Source: Erythrobacter sp. Alg231-14 (lineage in GTDB: Bacteria; Pseudomonadota; Alphaproteobacteria; Sphingomonadales; Sphingomonadaceae). From it: a stretch of DNA of 64,000 bases. The stretch is from the NCBI RefSeq assembly GCF_900149685.1, contig NZ_LT702999.1:2480001-2544000 (forward strand), read 5' to 3'. The position numbers and the translations under genes were made by a program. Each line of letters opens with the position of its first letter. Position 1 is the stretch's first letter. Positions 1 through 9,531 of this stretch are shown one piece after another. Under the pieces are notes generated by a model. That model was not told where the DNA came from. It did no database searches and worked only from the letters and a program-made list of their open reading frames with translations.

Positions 1-320
1 TTGCCATGCATCAAACCGCCGCGCGTAACCGTGCCGCCAAAGTGTTGACCGATGGATTGGTGGCCCAAACACACGCCGAGCAAGGGCGTTTCGCTGTCCG
101 CACAGGCCGCGACAAGATCGAGGCTAATCCCCGCTTCATTGGGAGTGCAGGGGCCGGGGGAAATCAACATCCCCTTTGCGCCGGTTGCAATCGCGTCAGC
201 AGCGGTGATCGCATCATTGCGTTCAACCCGCACATCAGCGCCCAACTCCATCAAATAATGGACCAGATTGAACGTGAAACTGTCGTAATTATCGATGACG
301 AGAATGTCGGCTCCGCTCAT
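1..320 (-). CDS. trpG: Anthranilate synthase component II (glutamine amidotransferase), partial
   Basis: TrpG supplies ammonia from glutamine to TrpE for anthranilate synthesis, the first committed step to tryptophan. The reverse strand reads from an ATG at 320-318 and leaves the window at base 1, so only the N-terminal third is present. Visible family signatures are the opening [18 protein letters not shown], the oxyanion-loop segment [11 protein letters not shown], and the nucleophile elbow [12 protein letters not shown] with its catalytic cysteine. The start overlaps the stop of the upstream iminopeptidase gene as ATGA (320-317), suggesting translational coupling. Together with trpE upstream it forms a trp-type operon read leftward. 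Confidence 0.93.
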   Translation of the reverse strand, partial: MSGADILVIDNYDSFTFNLVHYLMELGADVRVERNDAITAADAIATGAKGMLISPGPCTPNEAGISLDLVAACADSETPLLGVCLGHQSIGQHFGGTVTRGGLMHG

Positions 321-1291
321 ATCTTACTCGCAAACCTGTCCGTCGCGCGGACCAGACCATCTATAATGCCCGGTTCACTGGCGCTGTGCCCGGCATCATG
401 GACCATCCACAATTCTGCTTTCGGCATGGCTTTCTTGATCTCCCATGCGGCGCCCGGCGGGGTGCAGATGTCATGACGACCCTGCACAATGATCGTCGGG
501 ATATGCGCGATTTTGTGCGCGTCTTTGACCAATTGCGCCTCTTCAAGGAAGAAGTCTTCGAGGAAGAAGCGTGCGCATATCCGCGCGAACGGGACCGCCT
601 TGGATGGGTCTTCGAATTCGGCCAAGAGATCTTCGTTTGGCAGCAAGGTCGCGACCGTGCCTTCCCACAAAGACCATTCTTTTGCCGCGGCAAGCCGGGT
701 CGCTTCATCATCGCTCGTCAGGCGCGCGTAATAGGCTTTGACTAGGTCATCACGCTCGCCCTCTGGGATGAGGCCCGCAAACTGGTCCCATTGTTCGGCC
801 ATGATCTCGCTCGCGCCAAATCGATAGAGCCAGCCTTTCTCTTTCTGCCGGGCTAGGAAGACACCGCGCAGGACGATCTCTGTCGTGCGGTCGGGGTGCG
901 TTTGTGAATAGGCCAGCGCAAGGGTCGCGCCCCAGCTTCCGCCGAACACTTGCCACGCATCGTGCCCGCACATTTCGCGAAGCCGTTCAATATCGGCCAC
1001 AATCCGCCAAGTGTCGTTGTTTTCAATCTCGGCGAACGGCGTGGATTGCCCACAGCCACGCTGATCAAAAAGCAGAACGTCGTACAGCTCCGGATCCCAT
1101 TGTCGACGATGCGACGGAGACATACCGCCGCCAGGTCCGCCGTGCAGGAAAACCGCAGGCTTCGCCCCCGGCGTGCCGCACCGCTCGTAATACAATTGAT
1201 GCCCGTCACCCACGTCCAGCATGCCCGTCTCATAGGGCTCAATCTCGGGATAGAGCGTCCGTTCGTAGGTGAGCATGTTCGAGTTCGACAT
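317..1291 (-). CDS. pip: Proline iminopeptidase (alpha/beta hydrolase)
   Basis: This is a cytoplasmic serine aminopeptidase that releases N-terminal proline, peptidase family S33. The protein is 324 aa when started at the ATG at 1291-1289, which overlaps the TAA of the preceding gene (TAATG). The reading frame continues upstream, but the family usually begins near the segment [18 protein letters not shown], so the longer version is unlikely. Visible features are the oxyanion motif HGGPGGG near residue 50, the nucleophile elbow GGSWG with Ser119, an acidic residue in GRHDICTPP and the catalytic histidine in HDAGHSA. The gene sits between trpE and trpG, an unusual place for a peptidase. The family call is firm, the physiological substrate is not. 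Confidence 0.9.
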   Translation of the reverse strand: MSNSNMLTYERTLYPEIEPYETGMLDVGDGHQLYYERCGTPGAKPAVFLHGGPGGGMSPSHRRQWDPELYDVLLFDQRGCGQSTPFAEIENNDTWRIVADIERLREMCGHDAWQVFGGSWGATLALAYSQTHPDRTTEIVLRGVFLARQKEKGWLYRFGASEIMAEQWDQFAGLIPEGERDDLVKAYYARLTSDDEATRLAAAKEWSLWEGTVATLLPNEDLLAEFEDPSKAVPFARICARFFLEDFFLEEAQLVKDAHKIAHIPTIIVQGRHDICTPPGAAWEIKKAMPKAELWMVHDAGHSASEPGIIDGLVRATDRFASKI

Positions 1292-2178
1292 TATTTCGTC
1301 TCCACAACCAACAACGGGCCGACACGGCGGCTGTCCATCCGGCCCGTCGCCGGGTTCCAAAGCGATGAAATGTTCCCGTCCAGGAACAACGCATTGGTCG
1401 CGTTCAATTCATCACGGAAAAACCGCGCCAATTGTCCAAAACTTAGCGGAGCATCCGAGATTACAAAATGCGCTTTGCCCGAAGCGTCGATGCCCACCCC
1501 GTTACGAATGGCTTTTGATGGGCCGTTGTCTTGGATGTCTGGGTGCAGGTCGCCTCCGATGACCAACATAGGCCCCGATTGCGTGCCAAACTGCGGGCGA
1601 TCGCCGATCGTCCTTAGGAACGTTTCGGTGTCCAAAATGCGCCAACGGTCATTGCTGCCAAAGAACACTCCGTTTGGCTTTAGAAAGAAATTACCGCTGC
1701 CATCTGCGCGATTGAGTTCGACGAGGCGGTCGGAATCCTGCACGAAATACCCCATCGCTTTAAGGTTATCGTCGTACATTCCGCCGTTCATGACGAAGGC
1801 GATATCGCTTTCATTGCGACCAGCGGCCCACCCTTCGATTGTGCCGAAATTTGCGCCGCTGGACGGGGCCAGTGATGCGCGGATGCGATGCTGTTCGGGG
1901 TCTGCGATGCAGTGGGTGAGGGGGACCCCTTCGAATGTCACCGATTGGCAAGGGCCGTTCCCCTGCGCGAGAGCCAGTTCTGCAGCAGCCGCTTCGTCGA
2001 GGGCCGCTTGATCAGATTGCGATGATACGCTTTCGACCGGCTCGCCCAATTCCGTTCTTACCACAGGCTCACCCGCGGGTCGGGCATCGCATGCGGTCAG
2101 CAGCAACGCCGCAGCCAATGCGCCCAAGGATGCAATCCGGGTTGGTGAAGGGCCGTGTGGGGTCATAGGAACGCTCAT
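1291..2178 (-). CDS. Phosphodiester glycosidase (NAGPA/DUF2233) family lipoprotein
   Basis: The 295-aa product has an N-terminal hydrophobic segment ending in LLLTAC (Cys30), a good lipobox, so it is probably a periplasm-facing lipoprotein. The rest resembles the NAGPA domain, named after the mammalian enzyme that uncovers mannose-6-phosphate. Recognisable blocks are FVMNGGMYDDN, FFLKPNGVFFG, SGPMLV and ALFLDGNISSLW. Bacterial members are thought to act on phosphodiester-linked glycans, but the substrate here is unknown. An alternative ATG lies four codons downstream at 2166. The gene is 13 bp after trpE and overlaps pip by one base, so it is cotranscribed with tryptophan genes for no obvious metabolic reason. 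Confidence 0.75.
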   Translation of the reverse strand: MSVPMTPHGPSPTRIASLGALAAALLLTACDARPAGEPVVRTELGEPVESVSSQSDQAALDEAAAAELALAQGNGPCQSVTFEGVPLTHCIADPEQHRIRASLAPSSGANFGTIEGWAAGRNESDIAFVMNGGMYDDNLKAMGYFVQDSDRLVELNRADGSGNFFLKPNGVFFGSNDRWRILDTETFLRTIGDRPQFGTQSGPMLVIGGDLHPDIQDNGPSKAIRNGVGIDASGKAHFVISDAPLSFGQLARFFRDELNATNALFLDGNISSLWNPATGRMDSRRVGPLLVVETK

Positions 2179-2191
2179 CTAAAAACTAGGG

Positions 2192-3787
2192 TCATTGGCC
2201 AAATGTCGGTTCGCTTGCCACGCGAACCGCTTCGCGGGCGGCGGCAATCAACGCGCCGGCTTTGGCCCGGCATTCGGCAAGTTCATATTCCGGATCGCTG
2301 TCGGCAACGATACCCGCGCCGGCTTGAACATGCATGGTCCCGTCTTTGACGACGGCGGTACGCAGAACGATGCATGAATCCACCGATCCATCGGGGGCGA
2401 AATATCCGACCCCGCCGGCATAGGCGCCGCGTGTTTCGGGCTCCAATTCCGCGATAATCTCACAGGCGCGAATTTTGGGTGCGCCGGATACCGTTCCGGC
2501 GGGAAAGCCTGCGAACAACGCATCGATTGCGTCTTTATCATCCGCCAATTCGCCGATCACATTGCTAACGATGTGCATCACATGGCTGTATCGTTCGATG
2601 GTGAAACTGTCGGTGACCTCGACGCTGCCTTTTGCAGCAACACGGCCCACGTCATTTCGACCAAGATCGAGCAGCATCAAATGTTCAGCGCGCTCTTTAG
2701 GATCGGCCAAGAGGCTTTCTTCGTTCGCGTCGTCTTCGACCCTGCTTGCACCGCGCGGGCGCGTCCCGGCGATTGGACGGATGGTCACTTCGCCGTCTCT
2801 CACCCGGACTAAGATCTCTGGGCTGGACCCGACAATGGCAAAACCGGGTAAGTCGAGGAAATAGAGGAACGGTGATGGATTGACCCGGCGCAAGGACCGA
2901 TACAGCTCCAACGGTGGCAATTCGAACGGACAGGTGAAACGTTGGGCGAGCACAACCTGAAAAATGTCGCCGGCCAAGATGTAGTCCTTGGCGCGCAAAG
3001 CGAGGCTTTTGTATTCCTCGCCCGACATTACCGGCGTTAGCTCTGGCGTGATCGCATCGGCGCTGGCGCGAGGCTCTGCGGGGCGGTTGTGGGCGAGAGC
3101 GCGCAAGGTTTCGTCAATGCGTTCGCCAGCTTGTTCAATGCTGAGGTTGGGATTGGAGGACGCCCATATGGGCGCGATGCAGAACAATTCGTCAGATAGG
3201 CCATCAAAGACCAAGATGACGGTCGGGCGCACAAATAGCATGTCGGGCAATGCCAACTCGCTGGGCGCGGCGCGCGGCAATTTCTCGACAAGACCAATGG
3301 TCTCATACCCAAAATACCCCACCAAACACGCCAATGCCGGGGGCAAAGCGTTGGGCACATCGATGCGGCATTTGTCGGCCAACACGCGCAATTCCTTCAT
3401 CGCGTCGCTGTTCGAACCGTCATCCTCGACACAGGTTTCAAACGCTTCGCGATCGGTCTTCCAGGCCGGATTGATCGCCGCGACGCCTTCGCTCGCGCGG
3501 AACACCAAATCGGGGTCGAGGCCAAGCAGGCTGTATCGCCCACGCACTTCGCCGCCTTCCACCGATTCCAGCAGGAAATCACCGCGCCCGGGTTCTATCA
3601 ACCGACGCGCTGCGCCCACCGGCGTGTCGCTGTCTGCGACGATTTTGCGCCATACCAATGTCGGATTGCCCATCGCCAATGCGTCGCGCGCCTTGGCGGC
3701 GTTTTCCAATCCGGATGGGAGTGGGGCACCGGATGTCAAAGCGTTGGGTTGAGGATTGGCCGTTTCTGTCACGCAATTATCAAGCAA
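2192..3787 (-). CDS. trpE: Anthranilate synthase component I
   Basis: TrpE converts chorismate plus ammonia to anthranilate, with TrpG as partner. The product is about 530 aa. Visible signatures include LLESVEGG near residue 73, the tryptophan feedback-binding element of the family, followed by the chorismate-binding core with SSPEILVRV, RPIAGTRPRG, DLGRNDVGRVA and FPAGTVSGAPKIRA. The start is uncertain. The longest frame begins with TTG at 3787, GTG at 3772 is possible, and an ATG lies at residue 39 (MGNPTLVW). No convincing ribosome-binding site picks one. Only 22 bases separate it from the preceding ppiD-like gene, leaving no room for a leader-peptide attenuator. Confidence 0.93.
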   Translation of the reverse strand: MLDNCVTETANPQPNALTSGAPLPSGLENAAKARDALAMGNPTLVWRKIVADSDTPVGAARRLIEPGRGDFLLESVEGGEVRGRYSLLGLDPDLVFRASEGVAAINPAWKTDREAFETCVEDDGSNSDAMKELRVLADKCRIDVPNALPPALACLVGYFGYETIGLVEKLPRAAPSELALPDMLFVRPTVILVFDGLSDELFCIAPIWASSNPNLSIEQAGERIDETLRALAHNRPAEPRASADAITPELTPVMSGEEYKSLALRAKDYILAGDIFQVVLAQRFTCPFELPPLELYRSLRRVNPSPFLYFLDLPGFAIVGSSPEILVRVRDGEVTIRPIAGTRPRGASRVEDDANEESLLADPKERAEHLMLLDLGRNDVGRVAAKGSVEVTDSFTIERYSHVMHIVSNVIGELADDKDAIDALFAGFPAGTVSGAPKIRACEIIAELEPETRGAYAGGVGYFAPDGSVDSCIVLRTAVVKDGTMHVQAGAGIVADSDPEYELAECRAKAGALIAAAREAVRVASEPTFGQ

Positions 3788-3809
3788 GTTGACCGCAGCA
3801 TATTCAGCC

Positions 3810-5747
3810 TCAGTTTTCGCCAGAAAGCGTTTGGCGGATCGCCTCTATGGCTTCCTCATTACGCTCTACGCCAACCTCTGATCGGATCGCCCGCATCAAT
3901 TGTTGGTTGTATTCCGAGACGAGGACGCGGGAGAATTCCGCCTGAGCGCTCTCGATCAATCCGCTGTCATCCTCGATTGGATCGACTTCGATGCGATCCA
4001 GATCAACGATGAACCAACCCAAATCGTTCGCCTCTTCCAGCGATTTGGTCGAATCGACCGCCATGGAGAACAACAAGACCAACGGGGCGGGAACGCGGCG
4101 ACTTTGATCGGCCAACAATTCGCTGCGGCGCAGGCTGATGTTTTCAATCTGCGTCAGATCACTGTTTTCCGCGCGCATGGCATCGCTCAACGTTTCACCA
4201 CCGCGAACGGCAGTAAGGATACGAGAGGCTGCCTCTTCGGCCATTTTGTTCCCTTCGGAACGACGCCAGCCAAACGTAAGATCATCGCGCACTTCGTCCA
4301 AAGGTGGGGCCGCGCTGCGGGTGATGTCGACAACGTCAAAGATCAAAAATTGCGTTCCAGCAACCAGTTCGGCGAGTTGCGGGCGGCCTTCTTCCATTTG
4401 GAATGCGGTATCAACGATGGGGCGAAGGGCAGGGGCGATACCCTGTTCAAACGATCCAAATTGACGGCCATCGGCAAGCACATTCTCAACGACGTTGATT
4501 TCCAATTCGAATTCGGTGGCCACATCGGCGAGCGACGTGCCAGATTCCACCTTATCTTGGATCTGTTCGCTCAATTCCTCCAACGCGTTTGCGCGCGCTT
4601 CGACCAACAATTGAGCAGAAATTTCGTCGCTCACTTGGTCAAGGGAGCGCGCGGCGATCACTTCCACATTGTCGACCCGTGCGATCACAAAGCCAAAATC
4701 GCCACGTGCGGGATCAACAACGTCGCCTTGGTCGGCGGCGAAAATGCTGTTGGCCAACTCAACGCTTGTTTCGACCGCGGTGGTTGCTTCATCGCGCAGT
4801 TCGCTGGCCGAAACCTGAAATTCCGCTTCATTGGCGGCGGCTTCGATTGAAATGCCGCTACGAATGCGTGCCACCAATGCATCGGCGGCTTCTTGTGTTG
4901 GAACCACGAAAGAGCTGATCGAACGCAATTCGGATGCTGCGTATTCGTCGGCGTTGGTTTCAAACCGTGCGGCAATCTGTTCCGATCTCGGGGTAAGGTC
5001 GGCGGTTACATTGCCAGGGCCAAAACCTGTAAAACGAATGGTGCGCCGCTCTGGCAACACAAAGTCGCTCTGATTGATTTCGTAATAGGCGGTCAATTGT
5101 TCGTCGGTTGGATCTTCTTCCGGCGCGAATGCGTCGCTGGGGATAAGACCAATTTCACCAATCCGACGTTCCAACGACAGCGCAGCGTATTGGCGCGCGA
5201 CCGTTCTGGAAGTCTGTGGCGCACCAAATGCGGGGCGTAGAATTTGTTGCGCGAGCAATCCGTCACCAATGTCGCGACGTAGATTGGCATCGGTGATCCG
5301 TTGATCGCGCAAGGCGCGTTCATACGCCGCTTGATCGAACTCACCGTTGAAATCCAAAAACGCATCGATCTTCAAAATTTCGCTGTTCACAAGGTTTTCA
5401 CCGGCCCGCAGGCCGTAACTTTGTGCGAAAAGCCCCATCGCATAACGATCAATGAACAAGTCAAGTTCACCTTCGAGGCCGCCGCCTTCCACGAATTCCG
5501 GCATCGTAAGGCGCGGATTTTCGGAGCGTGCGCGGCGCAAGGCGTTGTTCGCCGCGGCTTCTAGTTCGTTGGCTGAGATGCTCTCATCACCGACGGTCGC
5601 AACCTTATCATCCCCCCTTAGACCACCAAAGGTCGAAGAGCCGCTAATGTCGCCGGCAGCGAAGGCCAAAACCACAACAACAAGGAAAATGAGAAAGATC
5701 GGCAGTCCGATTTTCGACTGAAAAAAGTTGCGAAACATCGAAATCAT
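3810..5747 (-). CDS. PpiD-like peptidyl-prolyl isomerase, membrane anchored (SurA N-terminal domain)
   Basis: The 645-aa protein starts at ATG 5747, preceded by AGGAAG. The frame runs further upstream, but the segment MFRNFFQSKIGLPIF is the usual PpiD start. One transmembrane helix (about residues 13-33) anchors a large periplasmic part: a SurA_N-type chaperone domain (KVATVGDESISANELEAA onward), a parvulin-like region in the middle, and a long C-terminal helical region. PpiD proteins assist folding of proteins emerging from the Sec translocon, which fits the divergent neighbours tpiA-secG. The catalytic parvulin core is weakly conserved to my eye, so the protein may act mainly as a chaperone. 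The leader contains an inverted repeat. Confidence 0.85.
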   Translation of the reverse strand: MISMFRNFFQSKIGLPIFLIFLVVVVLAFAAGDISGSSTFGGLRGDDKVATVGDESISANELEAAANNALRRARSENPRLTMPEFVEGGGLEGELDLFIDRYAMGLFAQSYGLRAGENLVNSEILKIDAFLDFNGEFDQAAYERALRDQRITDANLRRDIGDGLLAQQILRPAFGAPQTSRTVARQYAALSLERRIGEIGLIPSDAFAPEEDPTDEQLTAYYEINQSDFVLPERRTIRFTGFGPGNVTADLTPRSEQIAARFETNADEYAASELRSISSFVVPTQEAADALVARIRSGISIEAAANEAEFQVSASELRDEATTAVETSVELANSIFAADQGDVVDPARGDFGFVIARVDNVEVIAARSLDQVSDEISAQLLVEARANALEELSEQIQDKVESGTSLADVATEFELEINVVENVLADGRQFGSFEQGIAPALRPIVDTAFQMEEGRPQLAELVAGTQFLIFDVVDITRSAAPPLDEVRDDLTFGWRRSEGNKMAEEAASRILTAVRGGETLSDAMRAENSDLTQIENISLRRSELLADQSRRVPAPLVLLFSMAVDSTKSLEEANDLGWFIVDLDRIEVDPIEDDSGLIESAQAEFSRVLVSEYNQQLMRAIRSEVGVERNEEAIEAIRQTLSGEN

Positions 5748-6060
5748 GGTGAAGTTCTTCCTGCGTATCCGTATTCGTAAATCGAACAATGCGCCTCTCG
5801 TATTGAGGCGCATGATTGTGTATTTAGGCCAAATATGACGGCTGCAAAGGGGGTAAGGGCCATCAGATTCGACCAAACCGACGCACTGTCGGCGGTTTCC
5901 CCGCGCTGTATCGACCCTGCGACCTCGCGGCAACAGGTTGGCGAAGCTTTTGACTAAAGTATTCACCTCCGCTAGCGGACGCCCCCCCATGACCCTACAT
6001 CGGGTCAAAGAATCGTATGATTACACTCGAACAACTCCCTCACTGGTTCAGGATTAAATA
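5748..6060. other. Divergent intergenic region ppiD / tpiA
   Basis: This 313-bp stretch has no convincing gene. It must hold the promoters of two divergent genes. A perfect 8-bp inverted repeat occurs near the ppiD side (listed separately). On the tpiA side, TTGACT at 5950-5955 is a possible -35 element but lacks a good -10. A ribosome-binding AGGA lies just before the tpiA ATG. Confidence 0.6.
5790..5812. repeat. Inverted repeat in the ppiD leader
   Basis: TGCGCCTC (5790-5797) and GAGGCGCA (5805-5812) are perfect 8-bp arms around a 7-base loop. In the leftward transcript it would form a hairpin about 45 bases before the ppiD ATG. No T-tract follows on either strand, so it is not an ordinary terminator. 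It could be an operator or a leader hairpin. Confidence 0.5.
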
Positions 6061-6825
6061 ATGCCGCTTAGGCCTTACATTGTTGGAAATTGGAAAATGC
6101 ACGGCACCCGCGCCATGCTTTCCGAAGCACGCGCCATTGATCGCGCCGCCCAACGTCACATGAAAGTGGAAGTGGCCATCGCGCCGCCATACACTTTGAT
6201 TCACCCCGTCCATCGCGAGGCGGAGCAGATTGTTGTGGGCGCACAGGATTGCCACGACCAAGAAAGTGGGGCGCACACCGGCGAAGTGTCGGCGCCGATG
6301 TTGGCCGATGCCGGTGCGAAATTCGTTATTTTGGGCCACAGCGAACGGCGTCAGGGTCACGGGGAAAATGATGCGTTGGTGCGTGACAAGGCTCAGGCCG
6401 CGTTCAACGCCGGTTTGCGCGTCATCATGTGTTGCGGTGAAACGGAAAAGACGCGCGATGCCGGACGTGCAGTGGCGCATGTTAAAAAACAGCTCAAAGC
6501 GTCCTTGCCCGAAGGAATCGAAGACGCTGCGGAAAAATTGACCGTTGCTTACGAACCCATTTGGGCGATTGGCACGGGCAAAACCGCAACGACTGATGAT
6601 ATCGCAGAAATGCACGGCGAAATCCGCAAACTGCTCATCACTTTGTTTGGTGAAGAGGCCGGTTCGGAAATCCGCATTTTGTACGGCGGTTCCGTAAAGC
6701 CCGAAAATGCGGGCGAAATTTTGAGTGTGACCGACGTTGGCGGCGCCTTGGTTGGCGGGGCCAGCCTCACCGCAGACAGCTTTATGGGCATTGCACTGGC
6801 CGCTGGGGAAACGGAAGAAGGGTAA
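6061..6825 (+). CDS. tpiA: Triosephosphate isomerase
   Basis: It interconverts dihydroxyacetone phosphate and glyceraldehyde 3-phosphate in central carbon metabolism. The 254-aa length is typical. All catalytic residues are visible: Asn10 and Lys12 in VGNWKMHG, His93 in LGHSERR, and Glu165 in AYEPIWAIGTGKTAT, followed by the phosphate-gripping YGGSVKPENA. The start is the ATG at 6061 with AGGA about ten bases upstream. It is the first of a rightward run tpiA-secG-pyrG and is divergent from the ppiD-like gene. Confidence 0.97.
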   Translation: MPLRPYIVGNWKMHGTRAMLSEARAIDRAAQRHMKVEVAIAPPYTLIHPVHREAEQIVVGAQDCHDQESGAHTGEVSAPMLADAGAKFVILGHSERRQGHGENDALVRDKAQAAFNAGLRVIMCCGETEKTRDAGRAVAHVKKQLKASLPEGIEDAAEKLTVAYEPIWAIGTGKTATTDDIAEMHGEIRKLLITLFGEEAGSEIRILYGGSVKPENAGEILSVTDVGGALVGGASLTADSFMGIALAAGETEEG

Positions 6826-6918
6826 CCCTTTTCCCAATCAAACCCCACGGTCACTTGCCTCGGGGCGCATGCATCACTAGATGCGCTGCAACCTAAGCAA
6901 TTCGATTAGAAGAAGTTC

Positions 6919-7305
6919 ATGTCGCTGTTCATTATCCTTACCGTTATTCAAACCATTGTGGCTGCGGGACTCGTTGGCGTCGTATTGATGCAGCGGTCCG
7001 AAGGCGGTGGCCTTGGTATTGGCGGTAATCCGTCTGGTGCTTTGGGCGCGCGTGGTGCGGCAGATTTCTTGACCCGTGCGACCAAATGGCTCGCCGTGGC
7101 GTTCGTTGTGCTCTCCATCACGCTTGCGGCGCTTGCCGTTAGTGAGGGCAGTGTTTCTGACGTGACGTCGGATCTAAACCGCGAAGTAGAGGCACCGGTC
7201 CAAGAAGATCTCTTGGATGTGCCAATTGGCGGCGATCTGTTGGCGCAACCGACCGAAGGCGAAGCCGAAGCGGCCGCGCCCGAAGACGATTTGCTCGACG
7301 ACTAA
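6919..7305 (+). CDS. secG: Preprotein translocase subunit SecG
   Basis: SecG is the small membrane subunit of the SecYEG export channel. The 128-aa product has two predicted membrane helices, about residues 3-24 and 53-74. Between them is the conserved loop QRSEGGGLGIGG followed by a Gly/Ala stretch. The C-terminal tail is long, acidic and alanine-rich, as often seen in alphaproteobacterial SecG. It lies 93 bp downstream of tpiA and 129 bp upstream of pyrG. Confidence 0.95.
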   Translation: MSLFIILTVIQTIVAAGLVGVVLMQRSEGGGLGIGGNPSGALGARGAADFLTRATKWLAVAFVVLSITLAALAVSEGSVSDVTSDLNREVEAPVQEDLLDVPIGGDLLAQPTEGEAEAAAPEDDLLDD

Positions 7306-7434
7306 ATATCCTGAGTTGGGGGCGTTTTTATGCGCCGCCCACGCTTTCAAATAATCATGCTTGTGGATTGCTCGGCATTTGAGCGATCAATTCGCTTGCC
7401 ACGAATCCCCTCACACGCTTAAGGCTCGGCTCCC

Positions 7435-9072
7435 ATGGCGCGGTACATTTTTATAACCGGCGGCGTGGTCTCCTCGCTCGGCAAAGGTCTCATGGCAGCA
7501 AGTCTCGCTGCGCTTCTACAAGCGCGCGGGTACAAGGTGCGTATTCGTAAGTTTGACCCCTATCTCAATGTCGATCCGGGCACGATGAGCCCGTATCAGC
7601 ACGGAGAGGTTTATGTGACCGATGATGGGGCGGAAACCGACCTTGATCTGGGCCATTACGAACGCTTCACGGGCGTATCCGCACGTCAGAGCGACAACAT
7701 CACATCAGGCCGCGTCTATCGGGACATCATCGCGAAAGAGCGCCGAGGCGACTATTTGGGGGCCACCGTTCAGGTGATCCCGCATGTGACTGACGCGATC
7801 AAACAGTTCGCATTGGACGATCAGGACGACCTGGATTTCATTCTCTGCGAAATCGGCGGCACGGTCGGCGACATCGAATCTCTCCCATTTATGGAGGCGA
7901 TCCGGCAATTGCGGAACGATTTGGAACCGATGCAAACGCTCAGCGTGCACGTTACCTTGGTTCCGTACATCGCCGCGGCCGGTGAGTTGAAGACAAAGCC
8001 TACGCAGCATTCCGTCCGCGAATTGGCCAGTTTGGGCATCAAGCCTGATGTATTGTTGTGCCGGGCCGAACATCCGATCCCGGATGGTGAGCGTCAGAAA
8101 ATCGCGAATTTCTGTAACGTGCGCAAAGAATCGGTCATTCCGGCTCTGGACGCGCCATCGATTTATTCGGTGCCGTTGCAATATCACCAGGAAGGTCTCG
8201 ACGCAGAAGTCTTGCGCGGATTTGGCATCACCAACGCACCGGAACCCGATCTGAGCGGTTGGGCCGATGTAACCGATCGATACTTCCACCCCGAAGGCGA
8301 AGTGACCATCGGCGTTGTTGGCAAATATGTTGGCCTGCCCGACGCGTATAAAAGCCTCAACGAAGCTTTGGTGCATGGCGGCATGGCAAACCGTGTGAAG
8401 GTCAACATCAAGTGGATCGACGCCGAAATCTTCGAAGGCGACAATGAAAGCGACATTGTCTCTGCGTTGGAGCCGATGCACGGCATTCTGGTTCCCGGCG
8501 GCTTTGGTGAACGCGGCAGCGAAGGTAAGATTTCCAGTGTCCGTTTTGCACGGACGCGCAATGTGCCGTTCTTTGGCATTTGCTTGGGCATGCAAATGGC
8601 GTGTGTCGAGGGTGCGCGAGAAGCCGGCTTTGACAAGGCATCCTCCACTGAATTTGGCGAAACCGGCGAACCGGTGGTTGGCATTATCAGCGAATGGATG
8701 AGCGAAGAAGGCATCCAACAACGCGAAGAGGGTGGGGATCTTGGCGGGACCATGCGTCTTGGTGCGTATGAAGCCAAATTGTCGGCCAACAGCCACACGT
8801 CGCGGATCTATGGCGGCGCTACAACGATTTCAGAGCGGCATCGCCATCGTTACGAGGTGAACGCAGCCTATATCGAAGCGCTCGAAGGACAGGGCTTGGT
8901 GTTTGCCGGCATGTCGCCTGATGGATTGTTGCCGGAGATTGTCGAACGGCCCGATCACCCATGGTTTGTTGGTGTTCAATTCCACCCGGAATTGAAGTCA
9001 CGGCCGTTTGATCCCCATCCTTTGTTCGCCGGCTTTATCGCCGCGGCGTTGGAACAATCACGCTTGGTGTAA
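7435..9072 (+). CDS. pyrG: CTP synthase
   Basis: PyrG makes CTP from UTP, ATP and glutamine. The 545-aa length is normal. The N-terminal amidoligase domain opens with the family motif [13 protein letters not shown] and includes [15 protein letters not shown]. The C-terminal class I glutaminase domain has [10 protein letters not shown], the nucleophile Cys in [13 protein letters not shown], and FHPELKSRP near the end. The start is the ATG at 7435. A weak hairpin lies between secG and this gene, with no T-run, so co-transcription is possible. Confidence 0.97.
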   Translation: MARYIFITGGVVSSLGKGLMAASLAALLQARGYKVRIRKFDPYLNVDPGTMSPYQHGEVYVTDDGAETDLDLGHYERFTGVSARQSDNITSGRVYRDIIAKERRGDYLGATVQVIPHVTDAIKQFALDDQDDLDFILCEIGGTVGDIESLPFMEAIRQLRNDLEPMQTLSVHVTLVPYIAAAGELKTKPTQHSVRELASLGIKPDVLLCRAEHPIPDGERQKIANFCNVRKESVIPALDAPSIYSVPLQYHQEGLDAEVLRGFGITNAPEPDLSGWADVTDRYFHPEGEVTIGVVGKYVGLPDAYKSLNEALVHGGMANRVKVNIKWIDAEIFEGDNESDIVSALEPMHGILVPGGFGERGSEGKISSVRFARTRNVPFFGICLGMQMACVEGAREAGFDKASSTEFGETGEPVVGIISEWMSEEGIQQREEGGDLGGTMRLGAYEAKLSANSHTSRIYGGATTISERHRHRYEVNAAYIEALEGQGLVFAGMSPDGLLPEIVERPDHPWFVGVQFHPELKSRPFDPHPLFAGFIAAALEQSRLV

Positions 9073-9344
9073 ACCTTTTGGGTTTTCCGCATTGAATGCG
9101 GTGCGAGCACATTTGACGCCAAACCCATCACGCGCCGATATTGCGGACTTGCGTAGTCTATCGGATGGCGCGCTTTATCAAAATGTATGTGACGTGTTTG
9201 TACAAGCGCGTGAATTACCTCTTGCGCGTCGCACCAAAATGCGGCTTACGCTGCGCAAAGCCTATAGGTTTTCATAAGGGGTACCTACGCAGTATAGCGG
9301 AGGTGCGGATCGGGGGATCCAGAATGTGAAAACCGACGGAGGGG

Positions 9345-9508
9345 TAAGAAAGACATAGAGTTGCGCAGCGCGCCGCCGTGATTAAGCGGTGGGTGCTGCA
9401 GCCGAACTCGCGCTAGATTTGACCGTCTTCTGCGACCCGGACGGTCAGGGCTGGACGAGGCGACGTAAAGTCGCGGGGGCAGGTCCAATAGGACCGCCCC
9501 CACTTTAT
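9345..9508 (+). ncRNA. Candidate structured small RNA, unknown family
   Basis: Four consecutive helices can be drawn by eye. AGCGCG (9367-9372) pairs with CGCGCT (9409-9414) and encloses CCGC/GCGG (9373-9376 with 9386-9389). TGACCGTC (9420-9427) pairs with GACGGTCA (9440-9447). GCGAC (9460-9464) pairs with GTCGC (9470-9474) around GTAAA. The last is the terminator-like hairpin at 9475-9501. No match to tmRNA, RNase P RNA, SRP RNA or 6S RNA was recognised. The strand is inferred from the trailing T-rich bases. It could instead be a long 3' UTR of pyrG. The boundaries are approximate. Confidence 0.35.
9475..9508 (+). terminator. Terminator-like hairpin upstream of hsp20 3' end
   Basis: GGGGGC-A-GGTCC (9475-9486) pairs with GGACC-GCCCCC (9491-9501) around loop AATA, one bulged A. 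It is followed on the + strand by ACTTTATC and slightly later by a run of five T. Read leftward, no U-rich tail follows. It therefore looks directed against rightward transcription. Confidence 0.6.
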
Positions 9509-9531
9509 CATTCAATTTTTGAGCTAACCGG

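Larger units (their letters stand above)
9073..9531. other. 459-bp non-coding region pyrG / hsp20
   Basis: I see no believable protein gene on either strand. The first part has a small hairpin, CCGCAT-TGA-ATGCGG, shortly after the pyrG stop, and otherwise nothing recognisable. The second half is dense in stable inverted repeats ending in a terminator-like hairpin, described as separate entries. A 12-bp palindrome CTAACCGGTTAG overlaps the end of hsp20. Confidence 0.6.

Noticed and set aside
7310..7345. Hairpin after secG as a terminator
   Set aside because: GC-rich pairing is possible but irregular and lacks a T-run at the right place.
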